Positions 57,039 through 64,000 of a stretch of 64,000 nucleotides of DNA are shown here, one piece after another. Within the stretch, counting starts at the first letter, position 1. Each line of letters opens with the position of its first letter. The position numbers and the translations under genes were made by a program. Origin of the DNA: Thermodesulfobacterium sp. TA1 (GTDB lineage Bacteria > Desulfobacterota > Thermodesulfobacteria > Thermodesulfobacteriales > Thermodesulfobacteriaceae); assembly GCF_008630935.1 (NCBI RefSeq), contig NZ_CP043908.1, forward strand, positions 1 to 64,000, written 5' to 3'. The notes under the pieces were generated by a model. It saw only the letters and a program-made list of their open reading frames with translations. It had not been told where the DNA came from and searched no databases.

Positions 57039-58065
57039 AAAAACAAATAATAAGGTTAGTAAGTTTAAGTCTAACAAAGAACGGATAAGTTATTTACTTA
57101 AGCTTTTTGAAAAGAAGGATAAGGTCCTTATTCTTATATGGGCAGACCCTGATTCTCTTTCTTCGGCTTTTGCTTTTAAAAGGATACTGCAAAACAGGGT
57201 AGAAAGAGTAACCATAGCAAATGTAAACGAGATAACCAGGTTAAACAATAAAGTAATGGTAGAGGTTTTAAAGATACCTTTAGTAAAATATTCTCCTAAA
57301 TTGTTGGAAGAACATAACAAATTTGTGCTGGTTGATTCTCAACCATCTCATCGAGAAGAGTTTAAAAACGTTCAATGGGATGTAATCATCGACCATCATC
57401 CTCTTTTTACTGAATGCACCGCTAAATATTATGATATAAGGCCTGATTATGGGGCGACTGCTACCATTCTTTATGAATACCTTAAAACTTTAAAAATCAA
57501 ACCCTCGGTTTATTTAGCAACTGCTTTAGTTTATGGAATAAAAACCGATACCGATAATTTTGAAAAAAGCGCCAACCTTCATGATGTGATAGCTTTTCAG
57601 AAGCTTTATAAATTCATGAACAAACATCTTCTTTCCAAGATAGAATCTGCAAGTCTCAGAAGGTCAGAGCTCAGGTATGTTAAGATCGCTTTAGACCAAC
57701 TAAAATTTAGAAAAAACAGGATGTTTACTTATGTAGGAAAAGTAAGTAATACGGATGTTTTGGTGCTTATAGCCGATTTTTTAAACAAGGTGTATGAAAC
57801 CTCTTGGGTATTTGTAGCTGGAGAATACAAAAAAGTTTTAACCATCATCATCCGTTGTGATGGTTATAAAAAAAATGCAGGTAAGATGGCTAACCGTCTT
57901 TTTAAGGATATAGGTTTTGCCGGAGGACATCGAGAAAAGGCTCGGGCTGAAATCCCCTTTTCTAACCTGTCTACTTCTCCTGAACTTTTTAACACCGATA
58001 AACTTATCAAGCTTTTTGATAAATATTTTAAGTTAGTGGATAAAAAAGAGAAGGTGAAAGATTAG
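57031..58065 (+). CDS. DHH-family phosphoesterase-like protein
   Basis: 344 residues. The first motif reads LILIWADPDSLSSAFAFKRIL: the DPD of the family HxxPDPD motif is present but the metal-binding His upstream is replaced by a hydrophobic residue. VDSQPS, IDHHP (the DHH block) and YGATATIL follow, then a DHHA1-like C-terminal with GFAGGHREKARAEIP. Related NrnA-type enzymes degrade nanoRNA, pAp or cyclic dinucleotides. The altered first motif leaves activity uncertain. It overlaps the DUF1343 gene by 8 bases and is 2 bases from obgE. Confidence 0.85.
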   Translation: MNKKTNNKVSKFKSNKERISYLLKLFEKKDKVLILIWADPDSLSSAFAFKRILQNRVERVTIANVNEITRLNNKVMVEVLKIPLVKYSPKLLEEHNKFVLVDSQPSHREEFKNVQWDVIIDHHPLFTECTAKYYDIRPDYGATATILYEYLKTLKIKPSVYLATALVYGIKTDTDNFEKSANLHDVIAFQKLYKFMNKHLLSKIESASLRRSELRYVKIALDQLKFRKNRMFTYVGKVSNTDVLVLIADFLNKVYETSWVFVAGEYKKVLTIIIRCDGYKKNAGKMANRLFKDIGFAGGHREKARAEIPFSNLSTSPELFNTDKLIKLFDKYFKLVDKKEKVKD

Positions 58066-58067
58066 TT

Positions 58068-59090
58068 ATGTCAAGATTTGTAGACCAAGCTAAAATTTAT
58101 GTAAAAGCAGGTAACGGAGGAGATGGGTGTATCAGTTTTAGACGGGAAAAGTATGTACCTAAAGGCGGTCCTGATGGAGGAGACGGAGGAGACGGAGGAG
58201 ATGTTATTTTGGTAGCAGACCCCCAAGTACATACCCTTTATGATTTTTATCATCAAGTGCATTTTAGGGCTGAGAACGGAAAACCTGGAATGGGAAAAAA
58301 GATGAAAGGAAGAGACGGAGAAGACCTTATCTTGCGGGTGCCTGTAGGGACTATCGTAAAAGACGCTGAAACCGGAGAAATCTTAGGAGATTTGGTAACC
58401 CCTGGACAAACCTTGGTGGTGGCAAAAGGTGGTAAAGGAGGTAGAGGAAACGCAAGGTTTGCTACCCCAGTAAGACAGGCTCCAAGGATAGCTGAAAAGG
58501 GAACTCCAGGTGAAGAAAGATGGATTGTATTAGAGTTAAAGTTAATAGCTGATGTAGGCTTGGTTGGGCTTCCAAACGCCGGAAAATCTACCCTTCTTAG
58601 CAGGATTTCAGCGGCTAAACCTAAGATAGCAAATTATCCTTTTACTACCCTTGAACCTAATTTAGGGGTAGTAAGTCTTTTAGAGGGAGGGTCTTTTGTC
58701 GTAGCAGACATCCCTGGGTTGATAGAAGGGGCTCATAAAGGAATTGGGCTGGGACATGACTTTTTGAGACATATCGAACGTACAAGGATTTTGCTTTATG
58801 TATTAGATATTACTAAAAAAGAAGAGGTTTTAAAGGATTATCAGGTGCTCCAAGAAGAACTCAGGTTGTTTAATCCGCGTTTATTAGAAAAGGAGTATTT
58901 TATCGCTTTGAATAAAATAGATACCGTAGCCGATGAAAAAGAGATAGAAAATATTATTCGTCTTTTTCCAGAAAAAGATCAACCTAAAATTTTTCCTATT
59001 TCTGCGGTTTCAGGTCAAGGGGTGGTTGCTTTAGTTTATACTCTTTGGCAAACACTTCAAAAAATTTTATCTCAAGAAAAAAGGATATAG
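58068..59090 (+). CDS. obgE: GTPase ObgE/CgtA
   Basis: 340 residues. The glycine-rich Obg fold (1-158) shows KAGNGGDGCISFRREKYVPKGGPDGG; the G domain has GLPNAGKST (about 167-175), TTLEPNLGV, DIPGLIEGAHKG and NKID. The C-terminal OCT domain seen in some species is absent. It helps 50S subunit maturation and links to the stringent response. proB follows after 3 bases. Confidence 0.97.
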   Translation: MSRFVDQAKIYVKAGNGGDGCISFRREKYVPKGGPDGGDGGDGGDVILVADPQVHTLYDFYHQVHFRAENGKPGMGKKMKGRDGEDLILRVPVGTIVKDAETGEILGDLVTPGQTLVVAKGGKGGRGNARFATPVRQAPRIAEKGTPGEERWIVLELKLIADVGLVGLPNAGKSTLLSRISAAKPKIANYPFTTLEPNLGVVSLLEGGSFVVADIPGLIEGAHKGIGLGHDFLRHIERTRILLYVLDITKKEEVLKDYQVLQEELRLFNPRLLEKEYFIALNKIDTVADEKEIENIIRLFPEKDQPKIFPISAVSGQGVVALVYTLWQTLQKILSQEKRI

Positions 59091-59093
59091 TAA

Positions 59094-60212
59094 ATGGACA
59101 GACAAACGAGGCTTAAAAAGGTCTTAAAAAAAGTTAAAAGAATAGTAGTTAAGGTTGGAAGCGCGGTAATTACCAATCAAGATGAAGGACTAAACTATGA
59201 GGTTTTACAAAACTTAGTATATCAACTTCAATATTTAGTTAATACAGGATATAAGGTGGTTTTGGTGTCTTCTGGAGCTATTGCTTGTGGAAGGGCTAAA
59301 CTTAAGTTTTATAAGAAACCCCTTGCTCTTTGCGAAAAACAAGCTTTAGCCTCTATCGGTCAGGCGGCCTTGATACAAGCTTATGAAAACCTTTTTAATC
59401 AATACCAAATTTTTGTGTCCCAAATCCTTCTTACTGCAGAAGACTTATCCTTAAGAGACCGCTATCTTAATGCTAAAAAAACCTTTGAAACTTTACTTAA
59501 GTGGGGAGTACTTCCTATCGTTAATGAAAACGACACCGTTACTACAGAAGGTATTAGGTTTAGCGACAACGATATCCTTTCTGCCTTGGTTGCAGGAACG
59601 ATCGAAGCAGACCTTTTAATCATCCTTTCAGACATAGACGGGCTTTACCGAGAAGACCCAAGGGAAAATCCTAAGGCTGAAAGGGTAGCCGAGGTTTTTA
59701 AAATAGACGAGACAGTTTTTAAGATGGCAGGGAGAAAACCAGGAAGCCTTGGAAGAGGCGGGATGTATTCTAAGCTATTAGCTGCTAAGATGGTAAACTC
59801 TATGGGTATTCCTATGGTTATCCTTTCTGGTAAAGAGCCCTTTATTTTAGAAAAGTTTTGGCAAGGCCAAGAGATAGGCACCATATTTTGGCCTGAAGAA
59901 AGAAAACTTAGTATGAGAAAACTTTGGATAAAATACTACATCAAGCCAGAAGGCAGGATTTATATAGACCAAGGGGCTGAGCAGGCCTTATTAGAAAAAG
60001 GAAAAAGTCTGCTTTTACCAGGTATTAAAAAAATAGAAGGAGAATTCCCTAAAGGTGCTTGTGTGGAATGTATAAACCACGAAGGTAAACCCATAGCTAA
60101 GGGCCTTGTAGCTTTCTCCTCTTATGATTTACAAAACTTTCTTGCTTCTGAAGAAAAGCCTAATAAAGAGGTTATCCACCGAGATAACTTAATCGTCCTT
60201 GAAGAGGTTTAA
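59094..60212 (+). CDS. proB: Glutamate 5-kinase with PUA domain
   Basis: 372 residues. The amino acid kinase domain begins RIVVKVGSAVITN and contains SSGAIACGRAKL, NENDTVTTEGIRFSDND and GRGGMYSKLLAAKMV; the PUA domain covers about 275-360. It makes gamma-glutamyl phosphate for proline synthesis and is normally inhibited by proline. Placement after obgE is common. Its end overlaps the convergent flavoprotein gene by 4 bases. Confidence 0.97.
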   Translation: MDRQTRLKKVLKKVKRIVVKVGSAVITNQDEGLNYEVLQNLVYQLQYLVNTGYKVVLVSSGAIACGRAKLKFYKKPLALCEKQALASIGQAALIQAYENLFNQYQIFVSQILLTAEDLSLRDRYLNAKKTFETLLKWGVLPIVNENDTVTTEGIRFSDNDILSALVAGTIEADLLIILSDIDGLYREDPRENPKAERVAEVFKIDETVFKMAGRKPGSLGRGGMYSKLLAAKMVNSMGIPMVILSGKEPFILEKFWQGQEIGTIFWPEERKLSMRKLWIKYYIKPEGRIYIDQGAEQALLEKGKSLLLPGIKKIEGEFPKGACVECINHEGKPIAKGLVAFSSYDLQNFLASEEKPNKEVIHRDNLIVLEEV

Positions 60213-61186
60213 GCCTCTTTTACTTGATATTCTGCTATTCTTTTTATGACAACATGAGCTGAGTTAAAGGCTTTGAGGATGTTTCCAGCTTTTATCGCAA
60301 GGTCTCCAGCAAGAAAAACCTTAGGAAGGTTGGTTTCAAAATATTCATTTAAAATAGGGTTCCCTTTTTCGTCTAACTCTATACCAACTTTTTTTAAGAA
60401 ACTTTTTGGGGTTGTTCCCCCCAAACAATATATTATTAATTCATAAACTTCGGTTTTTCCGTCCTTAAAGAAAACCTTTATCTTTTCTCCTTCAGGGGAG
60501 ATACCGGCTATGTCAGTACCTAATAAAAGCTTTATTCTACCCTCTTTTTCTTTTTGATAGAGAAGGGTTAGGTTGATTTCGTTTATCCTAAAAAAAGAAG
60601 GTCTACGATAGGAGAGGTGTACTTCATTTTTATCGCAAAGTTGAAGGCACACCTCAGCCGCGGTGTTGCCTCCTCCGACTACTAAGATTTTCTTATTTTC
60701 TAAGGGTATGTCTGGCGGCTCAAAGAAAACTTTATTTCTTAACTCAGAAGGTATAGGATATTCGGGCCTGTTGGGATAACAAAAGATCCCTATAGCAATG
60801 ATTACAAATTGAGCTAAAAATTTAGGTTCATCTTTAACCCAAATTTCATAATAGCCGTTTTTTTTAACGATGTTTGTAACTTCAGAGTTAGTCCTTATGT
60901 CAAGATTCCAGGTTTTTATCCAAGAATTGATTCTATTTAAAAATTCTTCTTTGGTTTCAGTTTCAAAAGAACAAATACCGATGGGTTTTACGTTTTTTTC
61001 TCGATAATCGGCATCGACCCTTTTCCCTGGTTTATAAAACTTTGAAATGGTGTAACACACATCTTTATGTTTTTCAAGAACTACCACAGGTTCAATACCT
61101 TGGGCTTTAGCCTCTACTGCACAGGCAATTCCTGCAGGACCACCTCCGATGATAGCTATCTTTACCTTCTCTAAAGGTTTTTCCAT
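60209..61186 (-). CDS. NAD(P)/FAD-dependent oxidoreductase, YpdA-like
   Basis: 325 residues. IIGGGPAGIACA (about 12-23) binds FAD and VVGGGNTAAEVCLQL the pyridine nucleotide; YCLGG and VFLAGD near the end close the FAD site. There is no CxxC redox pair, so it is not a classical thioredoxin reductase. Architecture and GICSFE/KFYKPGKRVDADY segments resemble the YpdA group, which in Firmicutes reduces bacillithiol disulfide; ferredoxin-NADP reductase relatives are an alternative. It is 15 bases after galE. Confidence 0.8.
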   Translation of the reverse strand: MEKPLEKVKIAIIGGGPAGIACAVEAKAQGIEPVVVLEKHKDVCYTISKFYKPGKRVDADYREKNVKPIGICSFETETKEEFLNRINSWIKTWNLDIRTNSEVTNIVKKNGYYEIWVKDEPKFLAQFVIIAIGIFCYPNRPEYPIPSELRNKVFFEPPDIPLENKKILVVGGGNTAAEVCLQLCDKNEVHLSYRRPSFFRINEINLTLLYQKEKEGRIKLLLGTDIAGISPEGEKIKVFFKDGKTEVYELIIYCLGGTTPKSFLKKVGIELDEKGNPILNEYFETNLPKVFLAGDLAIKAGNILKAFNSAHVVIKRIAEYQVKEA

Positions 61187-61201
61187 CTTACCCTTTTTTA
61201 T

Positions 61202-62176
61202 TTAAAATTTTTGTTCCCAGTCCCAGGCATGTTTTATGATGGTTTCTAAACTTTGAAACTCTGGCTCCCAAGAAAGGATGGTTTTGATTTTTTTATTATC
61301 TGCAATCAAAACCGGAGGGTCTCCAGGTCTTCTCTCAGTTTCTACTACTTTAAAATCTATGTTGGTTACCTTTTTAACCGTTTTTACCACCTCTTTTACT
61401 GAAAAACCTATCCCATATCCGCAGTTTAAAACCAAACTTTTGCCGTTTGACATTAAATATTCCAAAGCAAGTAAATGTGCTTTGGCTAAATCCATCACAT
61501 GAATATAATCTCTGATACAAGTTCCGTCTGAGGTGGGATAATCAGTCCCATAGATTTCAAGATAGGGATATTCTCTTTTAGCCGTTTTAAGAGCTCTGAT
61601 GATAAGATGGGTAGGCTGGTTGTAGGCTGGACCTAATTCACCTTCTGGGTCAGCTCCTGCAACGTTAAAATATCTTAAGGCTATATAATCTAACGACCCT
61701 GCCTCAGATAGGTCTTTTAAAATTTCTTCTATCATCGCTTTGGTTCTTCCATAGGGATTGATAGGATTTAAAGGGGCTTCTTCTGGTACAGGAACGGTGT
61801 CTGGTATTCCATATACGGCCGCCGAAGAAGAAAATACAAACTTTCTAATCCCTACTTTTTCCATCGCTGAAAGAAGCTTTAAAGTGTTTTCTACATTGTT
61901 GCGATAATATTTTAAAGGATAGGCTACACTTTCAGGGACGACGATAGAGGCTGCAAAATGCATAACCGCTTCAGGCTTTTCTTCTTTTAAAACCTTGATA
62001 ATCTCTTTTTCTTCAGAAAGGTCGATAGGGTAGATTTTTCCATAAGGAATTTTTTTGCCTGTGGCACTTAGGTTATCTATAATAACTACTTGATATCCCT
62101 TTTTAGTTAAGAGTTTGGCTACATGAGAACCTATGTATCCACAACCACCGGTGATCAAAATTTTAGGTTTAGTCAT
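61202..62176 (-). CDS. galE: UDP-glucose 4-epimerase
   Basis: 324 residues, extended short-chain dehydrogenase. ITGGCGYIGSH binds NAD, SSSAAVYG holds the catalytic Ser, and Y142-G-R-T-K146 the YxxxK pair. ALRYFNVAGADPEGELGPAYNQPTHLI is the GalE-specific block. It interconverts UDP-glucose and UDP-galactose, supplying surface polysaccharide. A weak AGGAT lies before ATG. Confidence 0.94.
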   Translation of the reverse strand: MTKPKILITGGCGYIGSHVAKLLTKKGYQVVIIDNLSATGKKIPYGKIYPIDLSEEKEIIKVLKEEKPEAVMHFAASIVVPESVAYPLKYYRNNVENTLKLLSAMEKVGIRKFVFSSSAAVYGIPDTVPVPEEAPLNPINPYGRTKAMIEEILKDLSEAGSLDYIALRYFNVAGADPEGELGPAYNQPTHLIIRALKTAKREYPYLEIYGTDYPTSDGTCIRDYIHVMDLAKAHLLALEYLMSNGKSLVLNCGYGIGFSVKEVVKTVKKVTNIDFKVVETERRPGDPPVLIADNKKIKTILSWEPEFQSLETIIKHAWDWEQKF

Positions 62177-62190
62177 TTTTTTAATCCTGT

Positions 62191-62218
62191 TTTACTTTTG
62201 TTTCAAATATGATACAAT
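62191..62218 (+). promoter_or_regulatory. Promoter candidate for recJ, leaderless type
   Basis: TTTACT (62191-62196), a 16-base spacer and TACAAT (62213-62218), ending 9 bases before the ATG at 62228. The predicted transcript starts within about 3 bases of ATG, and no Shine-Dalgarno sequence is visible. Confidence 0.45.
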
Positions 62219-62227
62219 AATTTCCAT

Positions 62228-63913
62228 ATGTCGTCAAGCAAAGTATGGGTTAATAAACCGGTAGATTCAGATCTGTTACGCTATTTTGTAAATCAAGGTT
62301 TTTTTACTCCATTTCTTGCTCAGATTTTAATAAATAAAGGTTTTACCAATTTAGAAGAAGCTTACTGTTTTCTTTTCCCTCAGCTCACCGATTTTGTCGA
62401 CCCTTTTTTAATCCCTGATATGGAGGTTGCGGTAAAAAGGATTTATCAAGCGATAAAGTCTAACGAGACCATAGGGATTTACGGAGACTCAGACGCAGAC
62501 GGTATTTTAGGGAGTTTTATATTATACGATTTTTTGGTGGGTCTTGGATGTAAGGTTGAATGGCTTATCCCCAGCAAAGAAAAAGAAGGGTATGGTTTTC
62601 ACGCCAAGTTTTTACCTTACTTTAAACAAAAAGGGGTAGGTCTTTTAATAACCGTAGATGTAGGAATTTCTGCAGGAGAGACGGTAAATCAGGCTAAAGC
62701 CTTAGGGATAGAGGTAATCATTACCGATCATCATGAGGTAATAAATAAACCTAATACCATAGTAGTTTCCGGAAAGCTTACCCCTAAAACTTCTCCCTTT
62801 TACCATCTTTGTGGTGCTGGAGTAGCTTTTGCTTTAATAAGGGCTTTAAGAAAGTATCTTTATGAACAAGGTTTTTTTTCTTCTGTAGAGATACCACAGA
62901 TAAGAAAATATCTTGAAATAGTTGGGTTGGCTACCCTTGCTGACATGGTTCCATTAATAGGAGAAAATCGCACGGTAACCTTTTATGGGTTTAGAGACCT
63001 TTCTTCTCCTTCGTTTTTAGCCACCAAACTCCTTTTGGAAAATTCAAGGACAAACGGAGTAGTTTCTGAGGAAGACTTGTTTTATCGAGTTATACCTAAG
63101 ATAAACGCTGCAGGTAGGATGGGGTCTCCGGAATTAATTTTTATGTTTTTAAAAGAAAAAGACGAAACTAAAGCAAGAGCCCTTCTTTCTAACATAGAAG
63201 AGATTAATCAAAAAAGACAAGAGTTAGAAGTAGAGGTGCTTTCCTCTCTTGAAGAACTGGCTAAAAAAGAAGTAGAAAAATACCCTTTTATTTTCTTAGC
63301 GGTTGAAAACCTTCCTAAAGGACTTTTAGGACTTATTGCTAATAGACTTAAGAATCAATATCAAGTGCCTACTATCCTTATTTCTATAGAAAATGGTATA
63401 GGTTTTGCCTCAGGCAGGTCTCCTGAAGGGCTTAACCTGTTTGAAGCTATTTCTCGGTGTGAAGACTTGCTTATTCAATATGGAGGTCATAAATACGCCT
63501 TAGGTTTTCAGGTAAACCTTGAAAAGCTTGATGCCCTTAAAGAGCGTTTGTCTAAAGAAATAAAAAAAATAGCCTCTATCTCTAAACCTGAAGAAGAGGT
63601 AATTTATATAGAGGCAGAGGCAGACCTTACAGAACTTTTGCATCCAGAAAACTTAAAAGCACTTACCTATCTTCATCCCTACGGAGAAGCTCATCATCCT
63701 CCCACCATTCTTATCAAAAACTTTGAGATTAAAGAAAAATTTTTGTTAAAAGAAAAGCATTCTAAGTTTGTACTAAAAAAAGGGATAAACGAGATAAGCG
63801 CTATCTGGTTTAACCGCATAGTAGAAGACGAAAGAATAAGGTTGGTGTTAGGTCAACCCTTTGTTAATAGCTACAGAAATAACTTAGAAATAAAGGTAGT
63901 TGATGTAAGATGA
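62228..63913 (+). CDS. recJ: Single-stranded-DNA-specific exonuclease RecJ
   Basis: 561 residues. The metal motifs are YGDSDADGILG (DxD), TVDVG, ITDHHE (DHH) and LATLADMVPL; the DHHA1 domain has GFASGRSPEG and YGGHKYALGF, followed by an OB fold. It degrades single-stranded DNA 5' to 3' in recombination and mismatch repair. The stop overlaps the next start in ATGA. Confidence 0.96.
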   Translation: MSSSKVWVNKPVDSDLLRYFVNQGFFTPFLAQILINKGFTNLEEAYCFLFPQLTDFVDPFLIPDMEVAVKRIYQAIKSNETIGIYGDSDADGILGSFILYDFLVGLGCKVEWLIPSKEKEGYGFHAKFLPYFKQKGVGLLITVDVGISAGETVNQAKALGIEVIITDHHEVINKPNTIVVSGKLTPKTSPFYHLCGAGVAFALIRALRKYLYEQGFFSSVEIPQIRKYLEIVGLATLADMVPLIGENRTVTFYGFRDLSSPSFLATKLLLENSRTNGVVSEEDLFYRVIPKINAAGRMGSPELIFMFLKEKDETKARALLSNIEEINQKRQELEVEVLSSLEELAKKEVEKYPFIFLAVENLPKGLLGLIANRLKNQYQVPTILISIENGIGFASGRSPEGLNLFEAISRCEDLLIQYGGHKYALGFQVNLEKLDALKERLSKEIKKIASISKPEEEVIYIEAEADLTELLHPENLKALTYLHPYGEAHHPPTILIKNFEIKEKFLLKEKHSKFVLKKGINEISAIWFNRIVEDERIRLVLGQPFVNSYRNNLEIKVVDVR

Positions 63914-64000
63914 GTACTATTAGAGAAGAAAAGGAGCGTTTGGAAGAACTTTATTTGTCTCCTTTTGCTTGTAAGTCTAAGTTTTCTCGTGGGAGAAATT
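63910..64000 (+). CDS. Start of a dGTPase-like gene (cut by window end)
   Basis: Thirty codons are visible from ATG at 63910, overlapping the recJ stop in ATGA. IREEKERLEELYLSPFACKSKFSRGR resembles the start of deoxyguanosinetriphosphate triphosphohydrolase-like proteins (REExExxxLSPYAxxSxxSRGR). The HD catalytic motifs would lie beyond the window. Confidence 0.65.
   Translation, partial: MSTIREEKERLEELYLSPFACKSKFSRGRN

Overview
The window is an AT-rich, gene-dense bacterial chromosome segment. A heptose-7-phosphate kinase, a PilC/GspF pilus assembly platform, an HlyD-ABC exporter and a LysM amidase point to a Gram-negative-type envelope. Three tRNAs without encoded CCA, short intergenic gaps, ATGA-type overlaps, an apparently anaerobe/thermophile-like gene set and the rpsA-sppA-ihfB order (familiar from Deltaproteobacteria-like lineages) suggest a thermophilic Thermodesulfobacterium-type organism. 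That placement is inference from gene content and style; no rRNA is present to prove it.

Layout. 1-1301: the end of thiC and a VKOR-thioredoxin fusion. 1642-3222: a Cache-GGDEF diguanylate cyclase with its own promoter. 3320-8599: rpsA, sppA, an in-frame IHF/HU-Ppx/GppA fusion, and guaB. 8773-14666: pilC, corA, a small methyltransferase, prmC, murA and holB, probably one transcription unit. 14670-15582: a CGGC metal-binding protein with a Fur-box-like palindrome, then tRNA-Gln, tRNA-Ser and tRNA-Thr. 15594-21310 (minus): trpD, a PmbA/TldE peptidase homologue, eno, the heptose kinase and recA. 21430-24039: a P-type cation ATPase.

24061-38250 is an accessory region. It holds a type I restriction-modification operon (hsdM, hsdS, hsdR) in which hsdM and hsdS each carry one single-base frameshift while hsdR is intact. 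Inside the operon lie two MNT nucleotidyltransferase genes, one whole and one decapitated HEPN gene, a type II restriction endonuclease with an N4-cytosine-type methyltransferase, and an unrecognised 548-residue protein with a possible altered PD-(D/E)xK fold. A 93-bp near-identical direct repeat in the two MNT genes flanks the type II cassette, so homologous recombination could have inserted it or could excise it. Endonuclease V, a truncated methyltransferase, an AHL-lactonase-like hydrolase and an IS256-type transposase remnant follow.

38387-48857: ssb, then on minus hemA, a CcsA/HemX-like protein, a UspA protein, a YbhFSRG-like ABC exporter (membrane fusion protein, double ATPase, two permeases), tlyA and an HDOD/degenerate-GGDEF protein. 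48941-60212 (plus): proA, nadD, mutS, a LysM-AMIN-amidase, a DUF1343/NamZ-like muramidase, a DHH protein, obgE and proB. 60209-64000: a YpdA-like flavoprotein and galE on minus, then recJ and the start of a dGTPase-like gene on plus.

Several first genes of transcription units (P-type ATPase, recJ, the hlyD-like gene, endonuclease V) have a -10-like box only 8-10 bases before the start codon and no Shine-Dalgarno sequence, which suggests frequent leaderless initiation. Internal genes mostly show good Shine-Dalgarno sequences or stop-start overlaps.
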